Shown here: one piece after another, positions 38,226 through 48,723 of the stretch
How the letters are laid out: each line of letters opens with the position of its first letter
How positions within the stretch are numbered: the first letter of the stretch is position 1
Source: Megalobrama amblycephala
Taxonomy: Eukaryota > Chordata > Actinopteri > Cypriniformes > Xenocyprididae
Assembly (NCBI RefSeq): GCF_018812025.1
Contig: NC_063057.1
Coordinates: 20,203,638-20,267,637 of the forward strand
Length of the DNA stretch: 64,000 nucleotides
Direction: 5' to 3'
Made by a program: the position numbers and the translations under genes
The notes under the pieces: model-generated
Databases searched by the model: none
Seen by the model: the letters and a program-made list of their open reading frames with translations, nothing else
Told to the model about the DNA's origin: nothing

Positions 38226-38577
38226 GGTGGTCAGAGCAAAATAACAATCTGGCCTGTTTTCCTCTACATTTGCTACATTTATTTTGATGTGAGAATGTTT
38301 TGGGTGTATGAATGTTTTAGGATCAATTCACCCTTCGCCTGGAGTTTGATTGACATGTGATCTGACCAATCATAATGCCGAATCCACCATTCTGTCCCAC
38401 AAACAAACCAGACAGGGGAGTTAATAGATTAACGCTGGTGGACTTGAACTTGAAAAATGGAGTGTAATGACATCTTTCCGTGGTTGAAACAACATACCTT
38501 CTGATGTTCATTCATGTTTATTTTGTGCTGTAACTAGTAAGAAGAGATGATCGATTCATATTCAGCTTGAACTGAGG

Positions 38578-39094
38578 TAGGGATGCACCGATACCATTTT
38601 TTTAAGGACCGAGTACGAGTACCGATACTTTTTTCTGGTACTCGCCGATACCGATGCCTATATACATTTATTAATTTCTTTTTTTTATTGTTTGATGTGG
38701 CAGTTTTCCAAGCACAACACAGTGAAATTAATGAATGTCATGACAGCTTCTTTATTAAGTAATTATTTTTATGTGCTTGTCACAAACTTAAAGCACATAA
38801 AGAGAGAGAGAGCGAGCACGAGAGAGCGCTTCTGGTCTGTAACATTCAGCATGATTCCACCTATCCCGCCTTCACATGCAGTTCGCAAAGTGTGGGTTGT
38901 CATCATTAATTTTGAAGTATTTTCACACCCCTGAGGCTGACATTGTTTCTGTTGCTGCCGCCGGTGTCTCTGTGCACGGAAAATTCTGTCAGTTACGTCA
39001 CGTGATGTATTGGTCTTTGGTATCAGGGGTATTTTTACGAGTACGAGTACAAGTACATGAGCTTCGTATCGGGCCTGATACCGGTGCATCCCTA
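38578..39094. mobile_element. hAT-type MITE with exact 8-bp target duplication
   Basis: Termini TAGGGATGCACCGATACC and its inverse GGTGCATCCCTA, flanked by AACTGAGG at 38570-38577 and 39095-39102. 517 bp. Subterminal GAGTACGAGTACC repeats occur in both orientations. No transposase. Confidence 0.94.
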
Positions 39095-39102
39095 AACTGA
39101 GG

Positions 39103-41491
39103 TGCTACAGTGATAGTTCATGACACATTAAAGAGACACAAAGCGGTATTTATTGTTCGAATTTCTTAAAAACATTTAAAAAGCTGAGACTTTGTTTCAT
39201 ACCAAAAGTAACCTGCTCTGTCTTGTCTGTTGGCGCAATGTCAGTGTCCTCTTTGCTCCGCATTGTATTTTCACTGCAGGAAAACATGACGTGTGGCGTG
39301 AGAGTGCCATGGCTTGTCGGACGTAGCAACAGTAACTAAGGGGGGGGCGAGTCTTTGTGAATTAAGACCAAGTTTGGCAGGAATAAAAGAAGAAAGGAAA
39401 ATGCTGTGCCATGAGGAAGAGAAAAATGAAGCAGCCAAACAAACAATATGTTGCTTCAACTCACATTTTTAAACTAGCATGGTTTCTGTAACATTTCAGC
39501 TTTTGACAAAACAGCACATTGTTTTTCATGGACTTTTTCAGGAAGTACCAAAAGAAAAGCAACTATTAATTATCCCTACAATACGTTTCCTGTAGCACAC
39601 TGTGTGTTTTCGTCTGAACAAGCTGCTGTGGAAGCGCCTGACGATGCAGTTTAATAGTTTACTAGAACTGAGGGAATTTTCTCAGAGACACTGAGAAACT
39701 CTTTTACTTTCTGTTCAACAGTCCCTTGACGCTTTGCTAAATATGCTGTGTCTTCCCAGCAGTCTCTGCTGATAATTTCACAGTCGCACATATTAAAGTG
39801 CAAGTTCACGGTTTTGAATATTTTTTCGATTTCTGCCGCTCGTACACTTTCCATCCTGACGTCAGCAAAGAGACAAAAAGTCCAATAACAAGCAGCTTCG
39901 CCTTTCCTCCTCTTCCAATTACTGATAAAGACGAATAGCAAATGGAGAGCAGAAAACTGCTGGAGTGTTTCAGGACAATGTCTGTAGCTCACTGATCTGT
40001 GTCATAATAATTCCACCCGGCCTGTCTGAACACTCTCTCCCGGGAACCGAGAAGGAAAAAAAAATGTTTGTGTCCCTCCGTTGTGCTCCGGTGCTGCTCT
40101 GATTTGTAGTGAGCACCTGAATTTGACCACTTCTCACTGTTATTGCCTCTTGCCTCTAAAGACTTCTCTCCATTTCAGGAGCTGTGATTTGTGGAAGAGC
40201 AGAATGGGCCGCAGACATCATTAGAGAGAGCTGATACTAGCGGGACGCTCCAGCTGGAGCCGTAATAGTGCTTATAGTGGCTCTCACTGGCTGAAATTGC
40301 GATTGATTGTGTTATCAGATTAAGAATGGGAACGCTGTGGGTTTGATCCACTGTGAGGAGAGAGACCGGGAATGTGTAAGTGTGAGGAACGCTCACAGAT
40401 GTTGGGCACTAAATAAAAAAGGGTTATGAAACGGACAGGACATTATGTTTCATGAGGAACACAAACCTCAGTGACTGAGAGAAGACAAATCCTTACAGAA
40501 AATAAAGGTTTTCTTCAGTTTCCTGCTCTTCTTACTTTTTAGAAAAGATCTCAATAATGTCTCAAACTGTGCTCAGATTTGCCCATAAATAGTGCCAGTC
40601 TGCAATCAAAAGTCAAAAATCTCAATATGAACTCAAACATTTCTCGTTTAATAAGACCTAAAGATCAGAGCTGCTGTCCACATTCTTTTAATAGCTCTAT
40701 ACTCTTCTTTCACATCAACATTGTTTCATTTGTGTTTATTTTTAGGTCTCCCAATGGGTTTTCTGAGGCTAGTCTAAATAAAACAGATCTAGTACTCCAT
40801 TAGGACTCTTGAGCTATGAACGAGCAACTCTGAGCCGTACAATTGTATAATACTATTGCTATAGTGTAGCAGTTTGACTCCAAACAGTTTTCAGAAATCT
40901 AATCTTGAATGTTTTATTGGTTGTCAGTATTAACAAAATAATTTACAGCAACAGCTGTCTTGTTAAGGGGGAGTAAATGTTCAGATGCAGTTCTGATAGT
41001 TTGAGATAACAGAGGGAAAACACTGAATCTTTAGTGAATGATGAGCACAGAGCTTCATGGAGAGGTGGAGTGAACTGTGTGATAATGAGATGGGCTGAGA
41101 GCATCTGTTTGACCCTCTCTGGAGGCTTTTGTCCTCAGGCACCACTGCAGCTCCATGAAGGGCTGCTCTCTTCTGCCCCGCTGCCTGTGTTAAGAGCTCA
41201 GATGTGAGAGCAGACCGCAGGGCGTCAGGGGTGCTGTGGACCGAGAACGAGTCTCTCCACTTTACCATGAACACACACACAGAGACCCAAATGCTTCCTT
41301 CTCTCCTCAAATTCATCTTCATATGCTCCTGAGCTTAATGAAAGTCAGTGGTAAATGAGGGTCGACATTCTGCTGTTCACTGTTTCAGGATATTTTAAAA
41401 GATAATTTTTGTTGGTTTCTGTGTAGTTTGAGTGTGTCTCTGAAGACTAAGAAACTGATAATCAGGAGTCGTGACCCTGTATTGACTTCTC
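39103..41491. other. No gene seen
   Basis: Includes minus-strand frames at 39651-39992 and 40981-41322 (113 codons each) with no recognisable motif. Repeat-poor sequence. Confidence 0.45.
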
Positions 41492-41493
41492 TA

Positions 41494-42188
41494 CACTGCG
41501 TTTCAAATTATTATGCAAGTGACATATCAGTAAGATTTCAGTACAATAAACATTTAGATTTTAGTTTTTCAAAGAAAATGTTTGTTTGTTTATTTATCCA
41601 TGTCTTTTTAGATAACTGGTATCTCAGACAAAATAATTTGCCAGGTCTGTGGAAACCCTACTTAGAGGTTGTTCCACATTATTAAGCAAGTCACAGTTCT
41701 TATGCAATATGGGATGAAGAAAGATCTTTCTGAAGATGAAAAGCATGAAATGGTGCAATGTTGTGCAAAAGGCATGAAAACAACTAATATTGTGTGAAAC
41801 TGAATGGAGGTTATCGAATTATCATAAGATTTGTGAGTGATTTAGAGCACAGCAGAATTCAGTCAGATAAAGGCTTATTAATGAAAGTTCCTGTCAAAAA
41901 AACTAATTGTATTAAAGGAGCAAAAAAAAAAACAGTGTTGAGCAGCAAACAGGTATGTGAAGCTGCTGGTGTCTCTGGAGTCTCAAGAAGCTCTCCATGC
42001 AGGCTGGCAGTTGTGCGTAAAGATGCAATTTAGCCACCACTAACCAAATCTCACAAAGAGAAACATTTACAGTGACATCTAAAAATAAACAAACAAACAA
42101 ACATTTTCTTAGAAAAACTAAAATCTGAATGTTTATTGTACTGAAATCTTACTGATATGTCACTTGCATAATAATTTGGAGCGCAGTG
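41494..42188 (+). mobile_element. Tc1/mariner-like element with long inverted repeats, internally deleted
   Basis: CACTGCGTTTCAAATTATTA ... and the inverse TAATAATTTGGAGCGCAGTG enclose 695 bp. TA lies on both sides (41492-41493 and 42189-42190). The terminal repeats extend at least 90 bp (through CAGTAAGATTTCAGTACAAT and TTTCTTTGAAAA). Inside, a remnant transposase frame with stops is present. Confidence 0.93.
41715..42092 (+). pseudogene. Tc1-like transposase N-terminal remnant
   Basis: KKDLSEDEKHEMVQCCAKGM, KTTNIV, then after stops VSDLEHSRIQSDKGLL and SSKQVCEAAGVSGVSRSSPC. These are the two helix-turn-helix parts of a Tc1-like transposase. There are at least three in-frame stops or shifts and no DDE domain. 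Confidence 0.8.
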
Positions 42189-42190
42189 TA

Positions 42191-42990
42191 TGCTGCATTG
42201 GGAGTTAAAATTCAGTGCTGTTTGAACCAGGTGCAGGAAGTAAGAACAAAGATGACTGAGAATGAAAGGAATATGTGAGGACTATGGAGTCCAGGTGAAT
42301 GTAGGAAGCACAAACTGTGCAAAAATGAACACAACAAACCCACCTAAACCTTAACAAGGCTTAATCAGGAAGTCACAGTGTGCCTTTAATACGAGAAAAA
42401 GCCACAAGAGCACATATTTCATTTGTCTGAAATAAAAACAGTAATTTTAGGTCTGTTGCAATTTATTCAACAGCGTGATTCAGTCAAACAGCTTCATACT
42501 GAACTGAATTTTGTGGCCCAATTAGCCAGCAAAACTGCACCAATTACGGCAAACTGCAAACTGAGTCGCCACATGCAGAAACAAGAAAATCAATGCAAAT
42601 TGGGCAGATAATTCTGAAAATTAATATCCAGGTGAGAGACTTTAAGTTCTGGAAACATTTCAGATCAAGCCTTCATGATTTACCTCAATAGAAACCACTG
42701 GAACATCTCAACATGAAAGTCCTTTTGATCAGCAACTGACGAAACTCTCTGAATCTGTTCTAAATGCAGACCAGAATCACAACAGCACCTCTGACGAATA
42801 AAGCACAATTCTGTGTCCTAACATGAATAGGGCTGTACAAAATATGTAGAAATTATTGACATATTGTAAATGTACAAATCATGATATGTATAATGCAATG
42901 GCTTACAATAACTTAGTAATATAAACACATTGTAAAGTTACGCAAAGTTTTAAGTTGACACAGAATAGTCAAGACAATATATGTATATTT
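42191..42990. other. No gene seen
   Basis: AT-rich sequence before the TA repeat. No recognised element. Confidence 0.5.
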
Positions 42991-42993
42991 TCG

Positions 42994-42995
<2 letters not shown>

Positions 42996-43051
<56 letters not shown>
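42996..43051. repeat. (TA)n microsatellite
   Basis: Uninterrupted TA run of about 55 bp next to the hairpin. Confidence 0.95.
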
Positions 43052-43052
<1 letters not shown>

Positions 43053-43054
<2 letters not shown>

Positions 43055-43107
43055 AATAGAGTTCAATGAAACTTGCGACCATAGTTGGATAACTATGGTG
43101 TTAGGAA

Positions 43108-43167
<60 letters not shown>

Positions 43168-43229
43168 CACATATTTCCTAAAACCATAGTTATCCAACTA
43201 TGGTCGCAAGTTTCATTGAACTCTATTGG
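43053..43229. repeat. Near-perfect palindrome with a (TA)n core
   Basis: The left arm 43053-43119 (CCAATAGAGTTCAATGAAAC ... GTGTGTATA) and right arm about 43163-43229 are inverted copies with one or two mismatches. The core is (TA)n, so the whole 177 bp can fold on itself. Confidence 0.93.
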
Positions 43230-44101
43230 TAACAACGGAACTTGCAACTATAGTTGGCTTTGGGAAACACACCGCAGAGCAGTCAGACTTATGAATGTAG
43301 CTTGAAACAGATTTGTAAAAAAACGCATTTCATGTGCATTTCATTTCTACTTTTTTCACATTTGCTAAATCTGATCAGATCTCAATTGGAAGTGCACAAA
43401 AATCAGTCTGAACGTAGCCTGAGAGGCAGGCAAAGCGGTAAACTCAGTTTCTGTCGTTTTTGTTTAACTGGATGTTCTTTATGTTAAGTTTTCAGACTGA
43501 TATAACAATACATTAACAAACTTAGCAAAGAGTTGGTGGTATTGATTTTTTTTTTGTTTGTTCACATTGATGACACTGTCATATTTGTGACATTACTTTT
43601 TTTTGTGTGTAATGTTACAGTAAAATAAGTTTTAGAAGCTTTCTTTTCCCAGAAAGAATGTTTTTATTATTGCCATTATATAAAAATAATGTTGGTTATA
43701 TAATTTTCTCTCTTTTTTTTTTTTTTTTAAATAAATATAATATATAAATATAATATAATTTCAATTGATTGTACTGAATCCGGTAAAACACATTTAATGT
43801 TTGCATAGTCCAATAAAGAAAAACTTTTAAGGAAATTTATTTTAGTATAAAATATGATTAATATCTACTAGCCTGTTCATTATATGTATTTAGCAGACTG
43901 AATAGGTCCTGTGGAATAAATAACACTGTATCACTCGAATCTGGGGAAACTGGGCCAGTCAGAGAGCCGGTAAAATATATATTTACTTAGTATAATGGTA
44001 ATAAATTTATCTCTCTCACACATGACCCCCAAAATATCATCTACATCCTGCAACAGAGCAATAACCAGGTGGTCACCCTACATAATATACTGCTTTTATC
44101 T
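43230..44101. other. No gene seen
   Basis: AT-rich with T-runs (43535-43550, 43710-43728). Confidence 0.5.
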
Positions 44102-44105
44102 TTAA

Positions 44106-44652
44106 AGGGGGGTATCACACACAGTTTCTGCCAATCTCATGTTAATCTTGAGTACCTATAGAGTAGTAGTGCATCCTTCATATCTCTGAAAATGTTTATA
44201 GTTTTATCTATCTTTTATAAATATGATACGCTGTACTGAGTCTTTCTGAAAAAAGCTGAGCTCCTAGAGGCGTGCCTGCCGTGGGCAGAGCTAAAGAGTC
44301 ACAAGCGCACGCATTACACTTTTGCGTAGACATCGTCTGCAAGCTGCGACATCATTATAAATAAAAAGGGAACAAAAACGTTCATGTTGTTTACATTTTA
44401 CGCACTTGCGCACCGATTGCCTACAAAACACAGACATCTGATGCAGCTTTACTCACCGCCCACGATCTGCAAATCCAGTGCCGAACTGGGACTTGTTTAC
44501 AAAGCATTCATCACCGAAATTCCAGGAACAAACAAACATTCGTGCACAACTCCGTTGCTGCCCTGGAAAAACAAACTTCATCCACTGTTTCCTCTTTGGG
44601 AAGCTGAAAAAGGTCATCTTTCCCTCACAACCAAAAACACACTCCTTTGGTG
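44106..44652 (+). mobile_element. TTAA-preceded element, 5' part (AGGGGGGTATCACAC end)
   Basis: TTAA at 44102-44105 then AGGGGGGTATCACACACAG, GAGTACCTATAGAGTAGTA and GGCGTGCCTGCCGTGGGCAG. An 89-codon frame at 44384-44653 is unrecognised. The right terminus is missing; another repeat starts at about 44655. Confidence 0.55.
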
Positions 44653-44654
44653 AC

Positions 44655-44905
44655 AGGAGCTGCATCTCATTTCGGAGGCTGCGTCCTCCGGAGATCGCAT
44701 TTGAAGGCTGAATACTTCATCAAGGATGTCATATTTAAGAAAAGTAACCGTAATAAAATTGACTGATATTCATTGTGAGGTGTAAAATACTGTAATTTCT
44801 TTCTTACTTTGCAATATAACAGTTATTTTTCTTAAATGAGACTGCCTCAATGACGTATGCAGCCTTCAAAGGGAGCAGCTCCTGAATTGGGACACAGCCA
44901 TTGTT
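44655..44905. mobile_element. Short MITE with GGAGCTG / CAGCTCC ends
   Basis: GGAGCTGCATCTCATTTCGG followed by a GGCTGCGTCC block, and the inverse-type right end GGAGCAGCTCCTGAATTGGG (44873-44892). The pairing is imperfect, so the call is modest. Confidence 0.45.
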
Positions 44906-45545
44906 GAAAAATCTCTCGGCTTCCATATCTCGAACAAAGTGCGTTGATGGTTGTGCTCTTGCTCTTCCTCTGGGTGGTGTGTGTGCGCATGCTTATCAGG
45001 GAGAAGTGCCTATACAAGGAATTCCACCCTTTATTACGTGACAAAGGCCATACTCAAAAAAAATTTGGCGAAAGATGTCCACAACCGGAAGTAGTATATT
45101 TGGCACAGAAATTCTCCGTCATACGTCCAACTCGTGTTTTGAAACTTTGGCCATGTTTAGCATGAGAATCCAACTCTTTAACAGTGTAAATAAGACAGAA
45201 TGCATGAAATAGCATTACATCCCCCCCCTTAATATCTTGCAGCCCTAAATAGTAATTTACAGTATCTGTTCCCAAGCCATTCAGAAAATACATGTTCTAC
45301 AAGAAAATACATGAAATATTAAATGCTGTTTAATATGCAGCTATGTGGAACAAGACTTCACTGTATAGGCAGGGTTACAGAAATCAAGCTACTGACAAAA
45401 TGTCCAGCTGAGAACATGAAGAAAATATAACAAGTGTTCATTGTAGTCAGAAATACAAAACAGAAATGAATTCTAAATGATGTTTTATTAACAAAGTTCG
45501 GGAGGAACACGTTCAAATTGCCTATCCAATCAGTATGAGAGGAGG

Positions 45546-45547
<2 letters not shown>
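44906..45547. other. No gene seen
   Basis: Ordinary sequence with a C-run at 45221-45228. No supported frame. Confidence 0.5.

Positions 45548-45548
<1 letters not shown>

Positions 45549-45604
<56 letters not shown>
45549..45604. repeat. (TA)n microsatellite
   Basis: About 28 TA units. Confidence 0.95.
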
Positions 45605-45605
<1 letters not shown>

Positions 45606-45611
<6 letters not shown>

Positions 45612-45740
45612 GCCAACTCACCAACGTTCCTTGACAGTTTTCTGCATCCCTCCACCACCCCGTCTCCTCACACTTGCCTGGTTACTATCCTATTCCCAAG
45701 GATACGGAGTTGTCCCCTCGGACAGCACACCAAAAACACA
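45606..45740 (+). repeat. Dispersed repeat, copy 2 (inverse of 20010-20180)
   Basis: CAACTCACCAACGTTCCTTG, GACAGTTTTCTGCATCCCTC, CCTGGTTACTATCCTATTCC and CTCGGACAGCACACCAAAAA match copy 1 in opposite orientation. It abuts the TA microsatellite. Confidence 0.7.
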
Positions 45741-46519
45741 TACTTTTTTTCTATTGTTTTAGTGTGAACTCATGAAATCAGGCACAGACTTGAAAACCAC
45801 AATTGAAAGCTGGATGTTGAAAAACGCAGGCACAGAAAGTTCTGGAAAATCAAAGGACAGATCTGTGGGAATTGCACTAGACAAGACTGAAACATCAAAA
45901 TGTCAAATAGCAAGTGAAATACTTTATACACTCATTTATCTCAGTTTAGGGCACTTTCATGTACATCTATTTCCTAATTGGTTTAATCCACTGATGAATG
46001 TTCTGTCAATACTGTAATCCTGTAACACTGTTGAAGGTGAAACTATGACGATAGAGTGTGTGAAAGTGAACAACTGCTCTGTCAGTCGTCCCCACAGACC
46101 TTCATCACATCACATTACATCAGTTCAACATGCTAAACAGACTCACACTACAAGAGCCCAGCACTGCAGTCAGGCCAGTTAAACTCTTATCTGAGTTATA
46201 AAACAGAAGAAACAAGACAGAGCTTATAGCATTAACAGCTGAAGTGTTTACAGCCTAAAGCGTTGACCGTGCTAATGCTGGATTGAATGTTTTCTATTGC
46301 TGTTTCAGGGCTATTGAGAACTTTTTGGCTGGTTTAATAGGAGAGATGCTATCCTCTCAGCCATGACTGTTGGTATAAAGCAGGGATGCAACATGAACTT
46401 CATCTTCTATTTAATTAAAAAATAAATAAGTAATACTGTTTAACGCTGATATCATTAAATTTTTATATTAAAAAATCAAAACACCCACAGAACAAAAGAT
46501 TACATTAGCCAGGGCATGT
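45741..46519. other. No supported gene
   Basis: The 81-codon frame at 45772-46017 (MKSGTDLKTTIESWMLKNAG) is not clearly a protein family. It may be the worn flank of the hAT copy, but I cannot show it. Confidence 0.4.
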
Positions 46520-46959
46520 ACCTTTTTCTGATGACTTGCACTAAATGGAATCAGACAGTTTTGCATAATCTGGGCAGTAGCTGCTTTTAGCAGGCCTCAA
46601 AATTGTCATTAGTCATGGTGGACCGGTTGATTTAATAATCTTCATGTGAGAAAAGGCTGATTCACATAAGTAAGTTGGGCCAAACAGTGCAGTCAATAAG
46701 GTGGCACATTTTCTGGTATTTGGATACTTGTCTTCTGCAAGAAAGTTTAAAAACTGTCCATAAGATGCCCTCGCCCTCACCTGAATGTCAGTCTGCAGTA
46801 CTAAAATATCCTTCTCCAATGCTGATGGGTTCATCTGAAACAGCTTTTCCATGTCTGAGGCCAGGGAATCAACCTCATCCTCATCTCCAAGTGGAAAGCA
46901 CATGAATGTAGTGACTGGCCCTCAGCAAAGCAAAGTCAAAGTCAAACTTAACCTGCTCA

Positions 46960-47757
46960 ATAGACCTCTTTAGAGCAGACGTCACAATTACGTCACTTGC
47001 AGCTGCGCGCGCATAGTGGTTGCAGAAAAATAGCGGTAGCAATTGGAGGAAAATGTGCAAAATCCACAGAATAAGAGAAAAACGTTTTGTTGTGCCTCTG
47101 GATGTTGGAATCGGAATGCAAAAAAATATAGTCTTCATTTTTAAAGAAAACCATCGTTGAAACAGACTGCACTGATGACACCTGCAAGGATTAGTCTACT
47201 ATTAAAGCAGGAATTTGATGTAAACAGTAAGTCTACATATTATTACAATATTCACATATGCAGTTCAGAGGACATACATACATAGCAGTTACAGCATGAA
47301 ATAATATTTAAACCTATAACATTTTACATAGATAACTTTTAAACATAGTCTATAAAATTTTTATTTCACAATTCTGACTTTTTTTCTTGCATTTGCGTGT
47401 TTATGACTCCCAGTTCGGCCATTAACTCGCAATTGTGAGTTTATTTCACAATTCTGAGGGGAAAAAAGTCAGAATTGCGGGATAAATTGCAATTCAGAAA
47501 ACGAGTATAACGAGTTACAGGATAACGAGCATATCTCACAATTCTGTTTTTGTTTGTAAGAAATGTGAGATATAAACTCAGGTTTGCGAGAAATAAAAGT
47601 CAGAATTGTGAGATATAAACTCGAAACTAACTTTTTTTTAATTCTTTTATTTCGTGGCTTCCATAGACTGCTACTGCTCAACTGTCATTTTCTGCAACCA
47701 GGTAGGCTCCGCCCATAAAAAACGTCATCGCTGTTTGCAAACACCAAATTGGTCTAT
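46960..47757. mobile_element. DNA element inserted in the hAT pseudogene, with THAP-like remnant
   Basis: The left end TAGACCTCTTTAGAGCAGACG and right end (inverse) TAGACCAATTTGGTGTTTGC share TAGACC and GGTTGCAGAAAA subterminal text. It splits the hAT reading order between 46960 and 47758. Inside are the THAP-like frame at 47078-47224 and a worn copy of the AGAATTGTGAGATATAAACTC repeat (47345-47665), probably itself a nested insertion. Confidence 0.6.
47078..47224 (+). pseudogene. THAP-like zinc-finger start, decayed
   Basis: The frame reads KTFCCASGCWNRNAKKYSLH, F, stop, RKPSLKQTALMTPARISLLL, KQEFDVN, and is then followed by a donor GTAAGT at about 47227. The CCASGC-WNR opening and the spacing to a splice donor resemble first exons of THAP proteins, but the family's tryptophan after the finger is not found. 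There is one in-frame stop. Tentative. Confidence 0.4.
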
Positions 47758-47915
47758 AGCATTCACTGTTAAGTTATGCAAGCTCCTTTCCTTGCTTATG
47801 CAGTTCAAATGCAAAGTTGTGGAAATTCCCTAATTCGTGGCACTGCAGTTTAGGTGTGAGTTTTTTGAAAGACCTTATCATGTTGACCACCATCTTCTCT
47901 TTCCATTGCAGCTCT

Positions 47916-48343
47916 AAGAGCATTTTCACACTGGAAGTTTAGTCTGGAACAGGGCACGGTTCGCAAGAAAAATTGGTAACGTGAAAACTGTCATGCGGAT
48001 ACGGGTATGTACCGAACCCTAGACTATACCCGAAGGAGGTGGTCAAAGTTCGGCTGCACTTGAACTGTGCCGCGATTCGTGTTAATGTGAAAGCAACACG
48101 AACTCAGGTACATGCCTGTTCAGGAAGTAAAGTAACCTGCGCATGCGTTTTAGCTGATTACAATGCATTTAGTTAAATAAAACATATGTAAGGGATGATA
48201 GTGTTGATTATTTACTTTAGATACAAGCGAGAGTGTGCCTGCAGTGTATTCACGCATAGCGAGTGCAATCAGGGCAGCAAATTAATGGCAATCCACTGTA
48301 CCACAATCGTTTCGCAGCAAACGTGCCCAGTGTGAAAACGCCC
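47916..48343. mobile_element. MITE inserted in the hAT pseudogene
   Basis: The left GCATTTTCACACTGGAAGTT and right (inverse) GGCGTTTTCACACTGGGCAC ends pair. The interior is non-coding. No clear target duplication. Confidence 0.7.
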
Positions 48344-48723
48344 TAAATTTAGCTCATGCAGCATGTTAGTCAGTTCAGTCAAAAAAGCCAAATCTAAATG
48401 CCTTTGCTCATCCTCAATTTGTTTGTATTTTGTATTTTTTTTGTATATAGAAGAAGCTCCTTTATCTCAAGCAGCAGCTCGCAAAATCTTTCAAGGAATT
48501 TGCCCCTGCTTAGCCGTCTAACATCTGCATATAGAGCTTGTTGGTGTATAATACAATGATAATTAAGAAAATCTGGAAAAACATTCTCCTCCTTGCACTT
48601 GGCAATGAATCTGTTTGAACGGTCGACCATCACAGGTGCACCGTCAGTGGTGATTGACACCAGTTTAGACATTGCTAGCTGTGTTTTGCCGACAGTCCTT
48701 AGGTGACCGAAAAATGTCCCCAA

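Larger units (their letters stand above)
46520..48723 (-). pseudogene. hAT transposase / ZBED5-GTF2IRD2-like pseudogene, split by two insertions
   Basis: Minus strand, N to C. At 48723-48400: GTFFGHLRTVGKTQLAMSKL, VSITTDGAPVMV, FPDFLNYHCIIHQQALYADV, the typical catalytic-core text of hAT-derived ZBED proteins. At 47925-47765: LQWKEKMVVNMIRSFKKLTP and KLQCHELGNFHNF. At 46903-46613: NFLAEDKYPNTRKCATLLTA then LFGPTYLCESAFSHMKIIKS, the C-terminal dimerisation region. It tails off in shifted frame through SSYCPDYAKL-SDSI to about 46520. Two DNA elements interrupt it (46960-47757, 47916-48343). The catalytic domain's start lies outside the recognised part. It is non-functional. Confidence 0.87.

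Noticed and set aside
39651..39992. 113-codon minus-strand frame, with a similar one at 40981-41322
   Set aside because: No motif and no conserved cysteine/histidine or domain pattern. Likely chance.
42981..43305. Frames of alternating Ile-Tyr
   Set aside because: Translation of (TA)n repeats.
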